From Pseudomonas oryzihabitans (GTDB lineage: Bacteria; Pseudomonadota; Gammaproteobacteria; Pseudomonadales; Pseudomonadaceae): DNA of 64,000 nucleotides. The position numbers were made by a program, and so were the translations under genes. Where the stretch lies: the NCBI RefSeq assembly GCF_014522265.1, contig NZ_CP017024.1, positions 1,144,001-1,208,000 of the forward strand, read 5' to 3'. The notes under the pieces were generated by a model. That model did no database searches, was not told where the DNA came from, and saw only the letters and a list, made by a program, of their open reading frames with translations. Positions 1 to 13,226 of this stretch are shown here, in pieces; positions within the stretch are counted from its first letter, which is position 1, and each line of letters opens with the position of its first letter.

Positions 1-74
1 GCTTGGCGATCACCCAGGCGGCCGGAGACTACCTGGCGGCTGGGGCCGTCCTGGGGCGGATCGAAGAGGCTTAG
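1..74 (+). CDS. 3' end of an unidentified gene (partial)
   Basis: An open frame enters from the left edge and reads 23 codons to a TAG at 72-74, ending in ...GRIEEA. The alanine- and glycine-rich helical tail is typical of a real protein end, but too little is present to name a family. It points toward the convergent trpE gene and is followed by REP-like repeats, which commonly sit after stop codons. The frame choice is the only one that stays open to a stop just before the repeats, so this is a weak call. Confidence 0.4.
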   Translation, partial: LAITQAAGDYLAAGAVLGRIEEA

Positions 75-98
75 CGAGAGGACTTTAGGCGAGGACCT

Positions 99-161
99 AT
101 CGCGGCTACGGGCCACTCCTACAGTAGTTGACGCTTTGTAGGAGCGGCCCATGGCCGCGAT
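99..161. repeat. REP doublet (REPIN-like hairpin)
   Basis: Two 25-base copies of a REP-like motif face each other. The left copy is 99-123 and the right copy 137-161, whose reverse complement differs from the left by about three bases. The 13-base gap makes a long imperfect hairpin. The core (GCGGCCATGGGCCGCTCCTA) recurs near 51371-51447. Such extragenic palindromes are usual between convergent Pseudomonas genes. Confidence 0.75.
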
Positions 162-183
162 CAGCAAAGCACCAGAGTCTTTC

Positions 184-221
184 AGGAACGGCCGTATCGG
201 CGTACCGCCATGGCCGCAATC
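184..221. repeat. Dispersed REP-like repeat, copy A
   Basis: This 38-base stretch matches 51410-51447 at all but about six positions. Both end in a CCATGGCCGCRATC block that is the REP core. It lies just after the trpE stop codon on the convergent side. Confidence 0.6.
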
Positions 222-232
222 CCCACGCGCCT

Positions 233-1711
233 CTAGATCTTGCCTTCCGCCAGCTTCACCGCGCGGAACATGGCGCGACGCTTGTTGAGGGTCTCTTCCC
301 ACTCCGCCGCCGGCTGGGAGTCGGCGACGATGCCGCCGCCCGCCTGCACATGCAGCTCGCCGTCCTTGATCACCGCGGTGCGGATGGCGATGGCGGTGTC
401 CATGTTGCCATTCCAGGCCAGGTAGCCCACGGCGCCGCCGTAGATGCCCCGCTTGACCGGCTCCAGTTCGTCGATGATCTCCATGGCGCGGATCTTCGGC
501 GCGCCGGACAGGGTGCCGGCCGGCAGGATGGCGCGCAGGGCGTCCATGGCGCTCAGCTCGGGCTTGAGCCGACCGGTCACGTTGCTGACGATGTGCATCA
601 CGTTGGAATAACGCTCGATGACCATCTTCTCGGTCAAGGTCACGCTGCCGGTGGTGGAGACCCGGCCCACGTCGTTGCGCCCCAGGTCGATCAGCATCAG
701 GTGCTCGGCCAGCTCCTTGGCATCGGCCAGCAGATCGCGCTCCAAGGCCAGATCGGCTTCTTCGCTGGCGCCGCGCGGACGGGTCCCGGCGATGGGACGC
801 ACGGTGATCTCGCCGTCCTCCACCCGCACCAGCACCTCGGGCGAACTGCCCACCACATGGAAGTCGCCGAAGTTGAAGAAATACATGTAGGGCGTGGGGT
901 TGAAGCAGCGCAACGCCCGATAGAGGTCGATGGGCGCCGCCTGGAAATCAATGGTCATGCGCTGCGAGGGCACCACCTGCATGCAGTCGCCGGCCAGGAT
1001 GTAGTCCTTGATCCGTACCACCGCATTTTCGTAGTCGTCACGGCTGTAGCTGGAGCGGAAAACCGGCTCGCCAGGCACCTGCATGGCATTGAAGTCCAGG
1101 CCCAGACGCGGGGCGATGGGTTGGCGGATGCGCTCGCGCAACGCGGCCAGGCGTGCCTGGCCCTGCTCGTAGGCCTCCGGCTGGATAGGGTCCACCAGCA
1201 CGATGCAGTGCAGCTTGCCGGCGAGGTTGTCGAACACAACTACCTCGTCCGAGACCATCAGCAGGATGTCCGGGGTACCCAGCGGATCGGGATTGGGCGA
1301 GGCACCGAGGCGTTTTTCCACGTAACGCACGCAGTCATAGCCGAAGTAACCCACCAGACCGCCATCGAACTTGGGCAGGTTGGGCACCGCCGGCACGCGA
1401 TAGCGGGTCTTGAACGCCTCGACGAAGGCCAGCGGATCCTCGGCGGTGCAGGCTTCGAGCTGCCGCTCGCCCTCGTGCACGGTCACCTCATAGCCATGCA
1501 CGCGCAGCAGCGTCCGGCACGGCAGGCCGATGATCGAATAGCGGCCCCATTTCTCGCCGCCCTGCACCGACTCCAGCAGATAGGAGTTGGGCGCATCGGC
1601 CAGCTTGAGATAGAGGGACAGCGGGGTGTCGAAGTCGGCCAGGGTTTCGAAGGCCAGGGGAATGCGGTTATAGCCTTGAGCGGCCAGGCGCAGGAAATCG
1701 TCGCGGGTCAT
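233..1711 (-). CDS. trpE: Anthranilate synthase component I
   Basis: Makes anthranilate from chorismate with the TrpG amidotransferase, the first committed step of tryptophan synthesis, in the cytoplasm. The 492-residue protein has the usual length. The N-terminal domain carries the LLES tryptophan feedback motif at residues 45-48. The C-terminal chorismate-binding domain shows [19 protein letters not shown] and the [15 protein letters not shown] block. It lies downstream of rpe-gph on the same strand, separated by a 243-base leader with a Trp-rich leader peptide, so it is probably controlled by attenuation. trpG is not in the window; trpE separated from trpGDC is normal in Pseudomonas. Confidence 0.97.
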   Translation of the reverse strand: MTRDDFLRLAAQGYNRIPLAFETLADFDTPLSLYLKLADAPNSYLLESVQGGEKWGRYSIIGLPCRTLLRVHGYEVTVHEGERQLEACTAEDPLAFVEAFKTRYRVPAVPNLPKFDGGLVGYFGYDCVRYVEKRLGASPNPDPLGTPDILLMVSDEVVVFDNLAGKLHCIVLVDPIQPEAYEQGQARLAALRERIRQPIAPRLGLDFNAMQVPGEPVFRSSYSRDDYENAVVRIKDYILAGDCMQVVPSQRMTIDFQAAPIDLYRALRCFNPTPYMYFFNFGDFHVVGSSPEVLVRVEDGEITVRPIAGTRPRGASEEADLALERDLLADAKELAEHLMLIDLGRNDVGRVSTTGSVTLTEKMVIERYSNVMHIVSNVTGRLKPELSAMDALRAILPAGTLSGAPKIRAMEIIDELEPVKRGIYGGAVGYLAWNGNMDTAIAIRTAVIKDGELHVQAGGGIVADSQPAAEWEETLNKRRAMFRAVKLAEGKI

Positions 1712-1864
1712 GATCAGCCTCGTGGCGAGGAAAACGAAAGGTCGGGTGCACAGCGCGCCGGTCAGATACCGGCCAGGACGAAATCAGGCGCGCCAGCGCC
1801 AACGGGCCAGGGCCTTGATGACTTTCATCCATGCTCGCGAGGAGCCTGTGCGGGTGACCACCAC
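1712..1864 (-). promoter_or_regulatory. trpE leader with candidate attenuator
   Basis: This is the transcribed spacer just upstream of trpE. It contains a short Trp-rich reading frame (1784-1828) followed by a 6-bp hairpin at 1757-1773 (GCCGGT/ACCGGC). A GGCGCGCC stretch at the end of the leader frame can pair with GGCGCGCT just past the hairpin, giving the alternative structures expected of attenuation. No run of T directly follows the hairpin, so a classical intrinsic terminator is not clearly visible. Confidence 0.55.
1784..1828 (-). CDS. trp leader peptide
   Basis: ATG at 1828 opens a 14-residue frame, MKVIKALARWRWRA, ending in TGA at 1784-1786, 72 bases before the trpE start codon. Two Trp codons separated by one Arg codon are exactly what a ribosome-stalling trp leader needs. 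The frame stays open upstream to GTG codons at 1861 and 1864, which would add a third Trp; no strong ribosome-binding site decides between them. The role is inferred from position and composition. Confidence 0.6.
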   Translation of the reverse strand: MKVIKALARWRWRA

Positions 1865-1954
1865 GATGCGATCTCTTGCTCTTGAGGCGGGGGGTTGAAG
1901 GGCCACGTTAGCCTAGCCGGCGCAGCATGGCAACCGGCCGGCCACCTCGGCGTG

Positions 1955-2635
1955 CTAGATGAACAGCTCGCGCAGATCGTCGACGACCAGATCCGGCTGC
2001 TCCAGGGCGATGGACTCGCCATGGTTGTAGCCATAGCTCAGGGCCACGCAGCGCACCCCCGCGGCACGGGCGGCGCGGATGTCGTTGCGCGAATCGCCGA
2101 TGAACAGGGCCTGGCCGGCCACCACGCCGGCCTGCTGCATGACCCACAGCAGGCCGGCCGGGTCCGGCTTCTGCTGCGGCAGGGTATCGCCGCCGACGAT
2201 CCAGTCGAAGTCACCCAGGCCCATGTCGGCCAGGAGCGGCGCGACGAAGCGCTCCGGCTTGTTGGTGATCACCGCCAGGCGCACGCCCAGGGTGCGCAGC
2301 AGCGCCAGGCTGTCCAGCACCCCCGGATAGACGCGGGTCAGGGCGTGGCTACCGCCATAGAGCTCCATGAACAGCGCCAGGGCCTCGTCGGCGGCGGCAG
2401 CGTCCACGGCGTCGTGCTGCATGTCATCGGCCAGGGCGCGACGCACCAGCACCCGGGCGCCGTTGCCGATCCACAGCCGCACCTTGTCCAGCCCCGCCGG
2501 CGCGCGGTCCAGGCGTTCGAGCATGGCGTCCACCGCGGCGGCCAGGTCCGGTGCCGAATCCAGCAGGGTGCCGTCGAGGTCGAACATCACCAGGGCCGGC
2601 GGATGCCCGCCACCGAGCCGCACCAGGGCGCTCAT
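1955..2635 (-). CDS. gph: Phosphoglycolate phosphatase (HAD family)
   Basis: Hydrolyses 2-phosphoglycolate formed during repair of oxidised DNA ends. The 226-residue protein opens with the HAD motif [15 protein letters not shown], whose first Asp is the nucleophile, and has the C-terminal [15 protein letters not shown] motif IV. Its ATG overlaps the rpe stop codon (ATGA at 2632-2635), showing translational coupling in an rpe-gph operon. trpE follows after 243 bases. Size and context match Pseudomonas Gph; other HAD phosphatases remain formally possible. Confidence 0.93.
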   Translation of the reverse strand: MSALVRLGGGHPPALVMFDLDGTLLDSAPDLAAAVDAMLERLDRAPAGLDKVRLWIGNGARVLVRRALADDMQHDAVDAAAADEALALFMELYGGSHALTRVYPGVLDSLALLRTLGVRLAVITNKPERFVAPLLADMGLGDFDWIVGGDTLPQQKPDPAGLLWVMQQAGVVAGQALFIGDSRNDIRAARAAGVRCVALSYGYNHGESIALEQPDLVVDDLRELFI

Positions 2636-3309
2636 ACCGAGCGGGCCTTGGCCAGCTCGGCGCGCATCGCCTGGATCACCGCGGCGTAGTCCGCCTGGCC
2701 GAAGATGGCCGAGCCGGCGACGAAGGTGTCGGCACCCGCGCGCGCGATCTCGCCGATATTCTTGACGTTGACCCCGCCATCGATCTCGAGCCGGATCGGC
2801 CGGCCGGAGGCATCGATCAGGGCGCGCGCCTCGCGCAACTTGTCCAGGGTGCCGGGAATGAATTTCTGGCCGCCAAAGCCGGGGTTGACGCTCATCAGCA
2901 GCACCATGTCGATCTTGTCCATCACGTACTTGAGCACGTCCAGCGAGGTGGCCGGATTGAACACCAGGCCGGCCCGGCAGCCGCCATCCTTAATCAGCTG
3001 CAGCGAGCGATCGATGTGCTCGGAGGCCTCGGGATGGAAGGTGATGTCGGTGGCGCCGGCCTCGATGAAGTCGCCGATGATGCGATCCACCGGCTTGACC
3101 ATCAGGTGCACGTCGATGGGCGCGGTGACCCCGTAGTTGCGCAACGCCTTGCAGACCATCGGGCCGATGGTGAGGTTGGGCACATAGTGGTTGTCCATCA
3201 CGTCGAAATGGACCATGTCGGCACCGGCGGCGAGGACCTTGTCGACTTCCTCGCCCAGGCGGGCGAAATCGGCGGACAGGATCGAGGGGGCGATGGCGAA
3301 GGGTTGCAT
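2632..3309 (-). CDS. rpe: Ribulose-phosphate 3-epimerase
   Basis: Interconverts ribulose 5-phosphate and xylulose 5-phosphate in the pentose phosphate pathway. The 225-residue TIM-barrel shows the family signatures: [18 protein letters not shown] at the start, [32 protein letters not shown] and EIDGGV. The open frame extends 88 codons further upstream, but the conserved start and the normal family length fix ATG 3309. It is first of the rpe-gph pair and may also feed transcription into the trpE leader. Confidence 0.97.
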   Translation of the reverse strand: MQPFAIAPSILSADFARLGEEVDKVLAAGADMVHFDVMDNHYVPNLTIGPMVCKALRNYGVTAPIDVHLMVKPVDRIIGDFIEAGATDITFHPEASEHIDRSLQLIKDGGCRAGLVFNPATSLDVLKYVMDKIDMVLLMSVNPGFGGQKFIPGTLDKLREARALIDASGRPIRLEIDGGVNVKNIGEIARAGADTFVAGSAIFGQADYAAVIQAMRAELAKARSV

Positions 3310-3446
3310 GGGATAGCCTCGGCGAAGGTTGAGGACGGCATTGTAACGGAGATCCGTGTGCGGCTCGGGCGTTCCCGCTGCCCCGACGGGGCGAACGGCG
3401 GTAGGCTCGCCAGGGTCAACCGTGCCCCTGTCGAGGATTCCCGTCG

Positions 3447-4431
3447 ATGTCGTCGCCCGCCCTGCTGCCGCTCTGCCTCCTTCTGCTTGGCCTCGCCGCC
3501 CCGGTGCGTGCCGAAGAAGCGCCCACCCCGGCGCCGGAACCGCCTGCGGCTCCCACAGCCCTGGCGCCAGCATTGACGCGAAGTCAGGAGCAGCAGCAGG
3601 CGCTGATGCGGCAGCTGCCCGCCGAGCAGCAGAAGACCCTGCAGGCCGGCGACGAGTCCTTTCTTGCCCTGCTGGTGCCCGCCGCCCGGGCCAAGGCCAG
3701 CGGGACGGTAGTGCTGGTGCCGGGCGACGGCGAATCGGCCGACTGGCCCAATGTGATAGCCCCCGTACGCCAGGAGCTACCCACTTACGGTTGGCAGACC
3801 ATCAGCCTGAGCCTGCCCGACCCCTATGACCCGGTGGTGGCGATCGAACGCGATACCGCCCCGGCGGACACCGACGCCCAGGTCAACAGCGAGCAGACGG
3901 CACCGCCGGTGACCGGTGGCAGCGGCACGGCGCCCGCCGCCCCGACCCAGGCCGAAGCCGGCAGCGGCGAACCGGCCCAGGCGGCGGTCGCGCCGGTCGA
4001 TCCCCAAGCCGCGGCCAATGCCCAGGCCACCCGGGTGCTGGCCCGCATAGCCGCTGGCATCGACCTGGCACTGCAACAGGGCGCCAACCCCATCGTACTG
4101 GTCGGCCACGGCACCGGCGCCTATTGGGCCGCGCGCTATCTGGCGGAAAAGGAACCGGCCGAGGTCAAGCAACTGGTGCTCATCGATGGTCGTGAGCCCC
4201 AGGGGCTGCCGCCGCGGCTGGACGCCACCATGGGCAAGACCGATCTGCAGATCGCCGACCTGGTACATGCACCCGGACCGGCCGCCCAACGGCGCAAGGA
4301 GCGCGCGGCGCAAAAGGCCAACAAGGGCTATCGGCAGATCGACCTGCCGGTGATTCCCGGCGACCGCGCCGCGGAGCAGGAGCAGACCGTTCGCCGGCTG
4401 CGCGCCTGGCTGGATCGCCTGCCACCGGCCG

Positions 4432-4457
<26 letters not shown>
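3447..4457 (+). CDS. DUF3530 family exported protein
   Basis: A 336-residue protein with a signal peptide ([19 protein letters not shown], cleavage near residue 22) and a low-complexity Ala/Pro region after it and again near residues 145-190. The C-terminal half has an alpha/beta-hydrolase look, with [16 protein letters not shown] (a G-H-G-T-G elbow lacking the usual Ser) and [10 protein letters not shown]. This matches DUF3530, an uncharacterised family common in Pseudomonas beside the amgK-murU-djlA operon. Its last 26 bases overlap djlA tail to tail. Function unknown; probably periplasmic. Confidence 0.85.
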
Positions 4458-6876
<2,419 letters not shown>

Positions 6877-6995
6877 TTACAGCGGATCCCTCGGCCCTAG
6901 CCGATGTGCAGGTCATGTTTTATTATCCGCTATCTTTTTGAGCCCATCGAGAGGCCGCGGCCCCTTAATGGCCGGCGTGCAGGACGACTTTAAGG

Positions 6996-9800
6996 ATGGC
7001 CGTGAAAACCCCCGCGTTTCGCAGAAAATTTCCCCTCTTGGTAACCGGCAGCCTGCTCGCCATGCAGCCCGTCACCGCCCTTATCGCCGCCCCCGCCGAG
7101 CAGTTCAGCTGTAACGCCGGAGCCGGCGGCGGCTGGTCGTGCAACACCCAGGCACCCACCGCGGCCATTCCTCCCCGCCCCAGCAAGGGCGAGACCCAGG
7201 GCGTCGCGGCGGAGCCCGCCGCGCGCAAGGGCGATGCTGCCGTGCTGGTGACCGAGAGCAAGGGCCGCGCCCTCAAGTCCCGCAGCGCCGACTACAGCCA
7301 CCTGGACTGGGTCCCGCGCGATCAGCTGACCCCGGCCCAGTTGGCCGAGACCGGTCCCTACTGCAGCGGTGCCTATGTCGAGCCGCAGCGTCCGGGCATG
7401 TACGACGACACCCCGACCGCCAAGGCCCCGACCTATATCTCCGCCAAGGCCTCGCGCTACGAGCAGGAGCAGCAGGTCGCCACCCTGGCCGGTGACGTAG
7501 TGCTGCGCCAGGGCGGCATGCAGGTGGAATCCCAGGAAGCCAACCTGCACCAGCTGGAGAATCGCGGCGAGCTCAAGGGCAACGTCAAATTCCGCGACAA
7601 CGGCCTGCTGATGGTCGGCGACAAGGCCGACATGCAGCTGGACAACGGCCAGGTCCAGGTCGACAACGCCGAATTCGTCATGCACCAGAGCCGCGCCCGT
7701 GGCAGCGCGCTCTACGCCAAGCGTGGCGACGACGCCATCATCCGCCTCAAGGATGGCACCTACACCACCTGCGAACCGGGCAGCAACGCCTGGCAGGTCA
7801 AGGGCAACACCGTCACCCTGAATCCGGCCACCGGCCTCGGCTACGCGACCAACGCCACGCTGCGAGTCAAGGACATTCCGGTCCTCTATACGCCCTTCAT
7901 CTACTTCCCGATCGACGACCGTCGGCAGTCCGGTTTCCTGGCGCCCTCGATCAGCACTTCCAGCGACACCGGCTTCGCGATCACCACGCCTTACTACTTC
8001 AACCTGGCGCCCAACTATGACGCCACCCTCTATCCGCGCTACATGGCCAAGCACGGCCTGCAGACCGAGGGCGACTTCCGCTACCTGACCCGCAGCAGCG
8101 AAGGCGAGGTCTACGGCTCCTACCTCAAGGACACCGACCCGGAGCACGAGGGCGAACCGGAAGCCACCGACAACCGCTGGCTGTACGGCTGGAAGAATCG
8201 CAGCGGCCTGGATTCGCGCCTGATGGCCGAGGTGGACTACACCCGCATCAGCGATCCCTACTACTTCCAGGACCTGGACACCGACCTCGGCATCAACAAG
8301 CCGACCTACGTCAACCAGCAGGGTCGCCTGACCTACCGCGGCGACACCTTCGTCGCCGGCCTCAACGCCCAGGCCTACCAGCTGGCTACCGTCTCCGACG
8401 TGACGCCCTATAACCGCCTGCCGCAGCTGACCCTGAGCGGCGCCCTGCCCTACAACCCGGGCGGCCTGGACTTCACCTACGACACCGAGGCGGTGCGCTT
8501 CACCCGCAGCTTCGACGACAACACCTACTTCGACCTGGACGACAACGGCAACCGCACCAACGTGCGCAACCGCCCGGACGTCAACCTGTTCGGCCTGACC
8601 CGCGCCGAAGGCAATCGCTACCACGTCGAGCCGGGCATTGCCCGCCCGATGACCGCGTCCTGGGGCTTCCTGACGCCGTCGCTGCGCTATGCCTATACCC
8701 GCTACGACCTGGATCTGGACAGCACCGGCCAGAACGACCTGAACTCGCCGCTGGTTGGCGGTAGCCGTCGTGCCGCGGCCGGTTCCAGCGTGACCAGCTT
8801 CAACGACAGCCCGACCCGCTCGGTGCCGATCTTCAGCCTCGACAGCGGCCTCTACTTCGACCGCACCTCGAACCTGTTCGGCGAAGGCGGCAAGCAGACC
8901 CTGGAACCCCGCGCCAAGTACCTCTACGTACCCAACCGCGACCAGGACGATCTGCCGGTGTTCGATACCGGCGAATACACCTTCAGCTACAGCTCGCTGT
9001 GGCGCGACAACCGCTTCACCGGTCGCGACCGCATCGGCGACGCCAACCAGCTGGCCCTGGGTGCCACCAGCCGCTTCATCGAGCCCAACGGCTTCGAGCG
9101 CGCCAACGTGAGCTTCGGCCAGCTGTTCTACTTCCGCGACCGCGAAGTGCAGCTGCCCGGCCTGACCAAGGACGACCTGGCCTACGCCCGCAGCCTGGGG
9201 CAGAACATCGACAATCCCCAGGCCACCACCTCGCGCTCGCCCTATGCCCTGGCTGGCATGTATCGCTTCAATCGCGACTGGCGCGTGAACGGCGAATTCA
9301 ACTGGGATCCGACCCTGCACCAGACCGACTCCGGCAGCGTCATGTTCCACTACCAGCCGGAAGCCGAGCCGGGCAAGATCCTCAACGTCGGCTATCGCTA
9401 TCGTGACAACGTCCGAGTGTTCGATCCGAACTTCGGCCGCTTCACCTACAACAGCGACGACTACAAGGTCGACCAGCACGACATCTCCTTCATCTGGCCG
9501 ATCGTGCCCCAGTGGTCCGCGATTGCCCGCTGGCAGTTCGACTACAACAAGAGCCGTACCCTCGAAGCCTTCGGTGGCTTCGAATACGACAACTGCTGCT
9601 GGAAGCTGCGCCTGATCAGCCGCTACTGGCTCAAGAGCGAAGACGACGTCTTCTACACCGCCCAGAGTTCCGAAGCCGATCGCGGGATCTTCCTGCAGAT
9701 CGTGCTCAAGGGACTTGGCAACGTCTTCGGCGGCAAGACCGAAGGCTTCCTGGACAGAGGCATTCAAGGCTATCGTGAACGTGAAGACCAAGCTATGTAA
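6996..9800 (+). CDS. lptD: LPS-assembly outer membrane protein LptD
   Basis: Inserts lipopolysaccharide into the outer leaflet of the outer membrane, together with LptE. The 934-residue protein starts with a basic stretch and hydrophobic signal (about residues 1-32), then an OstA/LptD N-terminal domain (roughly 140-280) and a C-terminal beta-barrel rich in alternating aromatic residues. Cys pairs in the mature N-terminus (FSCNAG, WSCN) and an adjacent Cys-Cys near residues 867-868 fit the inter-domain disulfides known in E. coli. The stop overlaps the surA start, so lptD and surA are co-translated. The open frame on the opposite strand is a shadow. Confidence 0.97.
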   Translation: MAVKTPAFRRKFPLLVTGSLLAMQPVTALIAAPAEQFSCNAGAGGGWSCNTQAPTAAIPPRPSKGETQGVAAEPAARKGDAAVLVTESKGRALKSRSADYSHLDWVPRDQLTPAQLAETGPYCSGAYVEPQRPGMYDDTPTAKAPTYISAKASRYEQEQQVATLAGDVVLRQGGMQVESQEANLHQLENRGELKGNVKFRDNGLLMVGDKADMQLDNGQVQVDNAEFVMHQSRARGSALYAKRGDDAIIRLKDGTYTTCEPGSNAWQVKGNTVTLNPATGLGYATNATLRVKDIPVLYTPFIYFPIDDRRQSGFLAPSISTSSDTGFAITTPYYFNLAPNYDATLYPRYMAKHGLQTEGDFRYLTRSSEGEVYGSYLKDTDPEHEGEPEATDNRWLYGWKNRSGLDSRLMAEVDYTRISDPYYFQDLDTDLGINKPTYVNQQGRLTYRGDTFVAGLNAQAYQLATVSDVTPYNRLPQLTLSGALPYNPGGLDFTYDTEAVRFTRSFDDNTYFDLDDNGNRTNVRNRPDVNLFGLTRAEGNRYHVEPGIARPMTASWGFLTPSLRYAYTRYDLDLDSTGQNDLNSPLVGGSRRAAAGSSVTSFNDSPTRSVPIFSLDSGLYFDRTSNLFGEGGKQTLEPRAKYLYVPNRDQDDLPVFDTGEYTFSYSSLWRDNRFTGRDRIGDANQLALGATSRFIEPNGFERANVSFGQLFYFRDREVQLPGLTKDDLAYARSLGQNIDNPQATTSRSPYALAGMYRFNRDWRVNGEFNWDPTLHQTDSGSVMFHYQPEAEPGKILNVGYRYRDNVRVFDPNFGRFTYNSDDYKVDQHDISFIWPIVPQWSAIARWQFDYNKSRTLEAFGGFEYDNCCWKLRLISRYWLKSEDDVFYTAQSSEADRGIFLQIVLKGLGNVFGGKTEGFLDRGIQGYREREDQAM

Positions 9801-11076
9801 CGCCCTGCGCCCGCTCGCCCTGGGCGCGGCGCTCGCTCTCTCCCCTCTGGCTCAGGCTGCCGTGGTCCCGCTCGACAAGGTCGTGGCCATCGTCGACAAC
9901 GACGTGGTCATGCAGAGCCAGCTCGATCAGCGACTCAACGAGGTCAAGCAGAACATCACCCGCCGCGGCGCCGCGGCGCCGCCGGAAAGCGAGCTGCGCC
10001 AGCAGGTGCTCGAACGGCTGATCCTGGAAGACATCCAGATGCAGCTGGCCGGGCGCATGGGCGTGAAGATCTCCGACGAAGAGCTCAACCAGGCCGTGGC
10101 CACCATCGCCCAGCGCAATGGCCTGAGCGTGGCCGACTTCCGCAAGGCCCTGGCCCGCGACGGTCTCTCCTACGACGCCGCCCGCGAGCAGGTCCGCCGC
10201 GAGATGATGATCAGCCGGGTGCGTCAGCGTCAGGTCGGTCAGCGCGTGCAGGTCACCCAGCAGGAGGTGCAGAACTTCCTCGCCTCGGACCTGGGCAAGC
10301 TGCAGCTGTCCGAAGAGTATCGCCTGGCCAACATCCTGATCCCGGCAGCGGACAACGCCGGCACCGCCGGTCTCGACGCCGCCGCGCGCCAGGCCCAGGA
10401 CACCTACAACCAGCTGCGCCAGGGCGCCGACTTCAACCAGCTGGCCATTGCCCGCTCGGCCGGTGACAACGCCCTCGACGGCGGCGAGATCGGCTGGCGC
10501 AAGGCTGCCCAGCTGCCCCCGCCCTTCGATCGCCTGATCGGCAGTGTCGGCGTCGGCGGCATCACCCAGCCGGTGCGCGTGCCCGGCGGCTTCGTGATCC
10601 TCAAGGTGGAGGAGAAGCGCGGAGGCGAGGCCAGCATCGTCGACGAGGTGCACGTCCGGCACATCCTGCTCAAGCCCAATGCCGTGCGCAGCGACGCCGA
10701 GACCCAGCGTCTGGCGGCGCGCCTGCGCGAGCGCATTCAGAACGGCGAAAGCTTCGCCACCCTGGCCAAGAGCTTCTCGGAAGATCCGGGCTCGGCGCTC
10801 AATGGCGGCGACCTGGGCTGGATCAATCCGGAATCCCTGGTCCCGGAATTCCGCGAGGTGATGAACAACTCGCCGGTCAACCAGCTGTCGCAGCCATTCC
10901 GCACCGCCTTCGGCTGGCACATTCTGGAAGTCCTGGGCCGTCGGGCCACCGACAACACCCAGCAGGCGCGCGAGCAGCAGGCGTTGAATCTCCTGCGTAG
11001 CCGCAAGTACGACCAGGAACTGCAGACCTGGTTGCGCCAGATCCGCGACGAAGCCTACGTCGAGATCAAGCAGTAA
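9781..11076 (+). CDS. surA: Periplasmic chaperone/peptidyl-prolyl isomerase SurA
   Basis: Escorts outer-membrane proteins, including LptD, across the periplasm. From GTG 9781 the product has 431 residues: signal peptide ([13 protein letters not shown]), SurA N-terminal domain with [19 protein letters not shown], and two parvulin repeats (one near [14 protein letters not shown], the second beginning [11 protein letters not shown]). The frame is open further upstream inside lptD, but the signal peptide begins at this GTG (VKTKLC); GTG 9775 is the alternative. It overlaps lptD by 20 bases. Confidence 0.95.
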   Translation: MKTKLCNALRPLALGAALALSPLAQAAVVPLDKVVAIVDNDVVMQSQLDQRLNEVKQNITRRGAAAPPESELRQQVLERLILEDIQMQLAGRMGVKISDEELNQAVATIAQRNGLSVADFRKALARDGLSYDAAREQVRREMMISRVRQRQVGQRVQVTQQEVQNFLASDLGKLQLSEEYRLANILIPAADNAGTAGLDAAARQAQDTYNQLRQGADFNQLAIARSAGDNALDGGEIGWRKAAQLPPPFDRLIGSVGVGGITQPVRVPGGFVILKVEEKRGGEASIVDEVHVRHILLKPNAVRSDAETQRLAARLRERIQNGESFATLAKSFSEDPGSALNGGDLGWINPESLVPEFREVMNNSPVNQLSQPFRTAFGWHILEVLGRRATDNTQQAREQQALNLLRSRKYDQELQTWLRQIRDEAYVEIKQ

Positions 11077-11080
11077 CCCC

Positions 11081-11112
11081 AAGGCCGCAGGCACCCCCTG
11101 CGGCCTTCTTGT
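11081..11112 (+). terminator. Intrinsic terminator after surA
   Basis: A perfect 11-bp stem (AAGGCCGCAGG / CCTGCGGCCTT, 11081-11107) is followed by CTTGTTT. It lies between surA and pdxA, so it probably only partly uncouples the two. Confidence 0.7.
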
Positions 11113-11126
11113 TTCCGGAGCCCGCC

Positions 11127-12122
11127 ATGGCCCTGCGCTTCGCCCTGACCTCCGGTGAGCCCGCCGGTATCGGTCCCGACCTCTGTCTGCTGCTGGCCCG
11201 CGTGGCCCAGCCCCACGCCCTGATCGCCATCGCCAGCCGCGATCTCCTGGCCGCCCGCGCAATCGAGCTGGGACTCGCCATCGAGCTTATCGAGGTCGCT
11301 CCCACGGCCTGGCCCGACCGTCCGGCACCCGCCGGTGCGCTCTATGTCTGGGATACCCCGCTGGGTGCCCCGGTGGTGACCGGCCAGCTCGATACCGCCA
11401 ATGCCGCCTATGTCCTGGACACCCTGACCCGCGCCGGCCAGGGCTGTCTCGACGGCACCTTTGCCGGGATGATCACCGCGCCGGTGCACAAGGGCGTGAT
11501 CAACGACGGCGGCGTGGCCTTTTCCGGCCACACCGAATTTCTTGCCGAGCTGACCCATACTCCCCAGGTGGTGATGCTGCTGGCAACGGCCGGCCTGAGA
11601 GTGGCCCTGGTCACCACCCATCTGCCACTGCGCGAGGTGCCCGATGCCATCGATCGCCAGACACTGCTGGATGTGACCCGCATCCTGCATGGCGATCTGC
11701 AGCGCTATTTCGGTGTGGCGCGGCCGCGCATCCTGGTCTGCGGTCTCAATCCCCATGCCGGCGAAGGTGGTCACCTGGGTCGTGAGGAGATCGAGATCAT
11801 CGAGCCGGCGCTGGACAGTCTGCGCGCCGAAGGCCTCGACCTCATCGGGCCGCTGCCCGCCGACACCCTCTTCACACCCAAGCACCTCGAGCACTGCGAC
11901 GCAGTCCTGGCCATGTATCACGACCAGGGCCTGCCGGTGCTCAAGCACAAGGGTTTCGGCGCCGCGGTCAACGTGACCCTGGGTCTGCCGATCATCCGCA
12001 CCTCGGTCGACCATGGCACCGCCCTCGACCTGGCCGGCAGCGGACGCATCGATACCGGCAGTCTGAAGGTCGCCCTGGAGACCGCCTACAGCATGGCGGC
12101 CCATCGCCGTTCGGTGACTTAA
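11127..12122 (+). CDS. pdxA: 4-hydroxythreonine-4-phosphate dehydrogenase
   Basis: NAD-dependent oxidation of 4-phosphohydroxy-threonine in the DXP-dependent pyridoxal 5'-phosphate pathway. The 331-residue protein starts MALRFALTSGEPAGIGPD and shows the metal-binding GHTEFLAE and YHDQGLPVLKHKGF segments. ATG 11127 is preferred over an upstream in-frame TTG because a GGAG lies 8 bases before it and the family start motif follows directly. The neighbours surA and ksgA are the standard gammaproteobacterial arrangement. Confidence 0.96.
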   Translation: MALRFALTSGEPAGIGPDLCLLLARVAQPHALIAIASRDLLAARAIELGLAIELIEVAPTAWPDRPAPAGALYVWDTPLGAPVVTGQLDTANAAYVLDTLTRAGQGCLDGTFAGMITAPVHKGVINDGGVAFSGHTEFLAELTHTPQVVMLLATAGLRVALVTTHLPLREVPDAIDRQTLLDVTRILHGDLQRYFGVARPRILVCGLNPHAGEGGHLGREEIEIIEPALDSLRAEGLDLIGPLPADTLFTPKHLEHCDAVLAMYHDQGLPVLKHKGFGAAVNVTLGLPIIRTSVDHGTALDLAGSGRIDTGSLKVALETAYSMAAHRRSVT

Positions 12123-12310
12123 GAGGCTGTTCACAGCGCGCGAGCTCAGAGACAAACAAGGCCTGGGCGGCCCCGCAAAAAGCCCTGAGGAAGCGGATCG
12201 GACTCGCGGGCGAGTTTACGAAGGGTAAAAGAGCATCTCCGACGGAGCTGGCCTTCCAGGGTCTTTTCAACGCAGTTTGGCCGACGCGCAGCAGGTTATG
12301 AACAGGCTCT
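12122..12310. mobile_element. MITE-like element between pdxA and ksgA
   Basis: The gap is bounded by 12-base inverted ends, AGAGGCTGTTCA (12122-12133) and TGAACAGGCTCT (12299-12310), that agree at 11 of 12 positions. The 189-base interval has no coding frame and is less G/C-biased than the genes around it. The left end starts inside the pdxA stop codon. No target duplication is visible. I recognise the layout as a small non-autonomous repeat; transposition is inference. Confidence 0.5.
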
Positions 12311-12400
12311 GAGCGCTCCGGTGACGGTCAAGGGTCTGCTAAACTGGTGGGTCTTTGCCGTCTTGAAATCGCAGGCCCGCTGCCTGCGCCGGAGCACCTG

Positions 12401-13192
12401 ATGACCGAGCTCTACCAACACCGCGCCCGCAAGAGGTTCGGCCAGAACTTCCTGCACGACGCCGGAGTGATCCATCGCATCCTGCGCGCCATCCACGGTC
12501 GACCCGGCGAACGCCTGCTGGAAATCGGCCCGGGCCAGGGCGCCCTCACCGAAGGCCTGCTCGGCAGTGGCGCCCGGCTCGACGTCATCGAGCTGGACCA
12601 GGACCTGATTCCCCTGCTCCGACTCAAGTTCGGCCTCAATCCGCTGTTCACCCTGCACCAGGGTGACGCCATGAAGTACGACCTCTCCAGCATCGCCGCC
12701 GGCGATCGGCTGCGGGTGGTGGGCAACCTGCCCTACAACATCTCCACACCGCTGATCTTCCACCTGCTCAGCTTCGCCGACATCATCGCCGACATGCACT
12801 TCATGCTGCAGAAAGAAGTGGTGGAACGGCTGGCCGCGGTGCCCGGCAACGGCGACTGGGGTCGGCTGTCGATCATGGTGCAGTACCACTGCCGTGTGGA
12901 ACACCTGTTCAACGTCGGTCCGGGTGCCTTCAATCCGCCGCCCAAGGTGGATTCGGCCATCGTGCGCCTGGTGCCCCACACCGAGCGCCCCCACGTGGCG
13001 CGCGATCCGGTCCTTCTGGAGCGCGTCGTCCGCGAGGCCTTCGGCCAGCGGCGCAAGACCCTCAGGAACACCCTCAAGGGCACCCTGGACAGCGCCGCCA
13101 TCGAAGCCGCTGATGTCGACCCGGGGCTGCGCCCCGAACAGCTGGACCTGGCCGCTTATGTACGCCTGGCCAACCAGCTGGCGTCCAGCTGA
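12401..13192 (+). CDS. ksgA: 16S rRNA dimethyladenosine transferase
   Basis: Dimethylates two adjacent adenines near the 3' end of 16S rRNA during 30S maturation (also called rsmA). The 263-residue protein shows [12 protein letters not shown] at the start, the SAM motif [15 protein letters not shown] and the catalytic [13 protein letters not shown] 12401 has GGAG 7 bases upstream; the open frame before it is spurious. It leads ksgA-apaG-apaH-glpE. Confidence 0.96.
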   Translation: MTELYQHRARKRFGQNFLHDAGVIHRILRAIHGRPGERLLEIGPGQGALTEGLLGSGARLDVIELDQDLIPLLRLKFGLNPLFTLHQGDAMKYDLSSIAAGDRLRVVGNLPYNISTPLIFHLLSFADIIADMHFMLQKEVVERLAAVPGNGDWGRLSIMVQYHCRVEHLFNVGPGAFNPPPKVDSAIVRLVPHTERPHVARDPVLLERVVREAFGQRRKTLRNTLKGTLDSAAIEAADVDPGLRPEQLDLAAYVRLANQLASS

Positions 13193-13226
13193 AGCCCCTC
13201 CATCCGTATCTGCCGAGAATCCTCTT

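Noticed and set aside
1829-1864. Extending the trp leader peptide to GTG 1861 or 1864
   Set aside because: In frame and would add a Trp, but no ribosome-binding site supports it more than the ATG; left as an alternative.
2632-3573. A longer rpe reading frame starting at 3573
   Set aside because: The added N-terminus is unlike the family, and the conserved [11 protein letters not shown] start is at 3309.
6877-6995. A sigma-E promoter before lptD
   Set aside because: No GGAACTT-like -35 with a TCTGA -10 at correct spacing was found in the divergent gap.
6990-9791. A 933-codon open frame on the strand opposite lptD
   Set aside because: It mirrors lptD exactly, is rich in Val/Gly/Ala/Gln repeats typical of GC-driven antisense frames, and has no recognisable domain.
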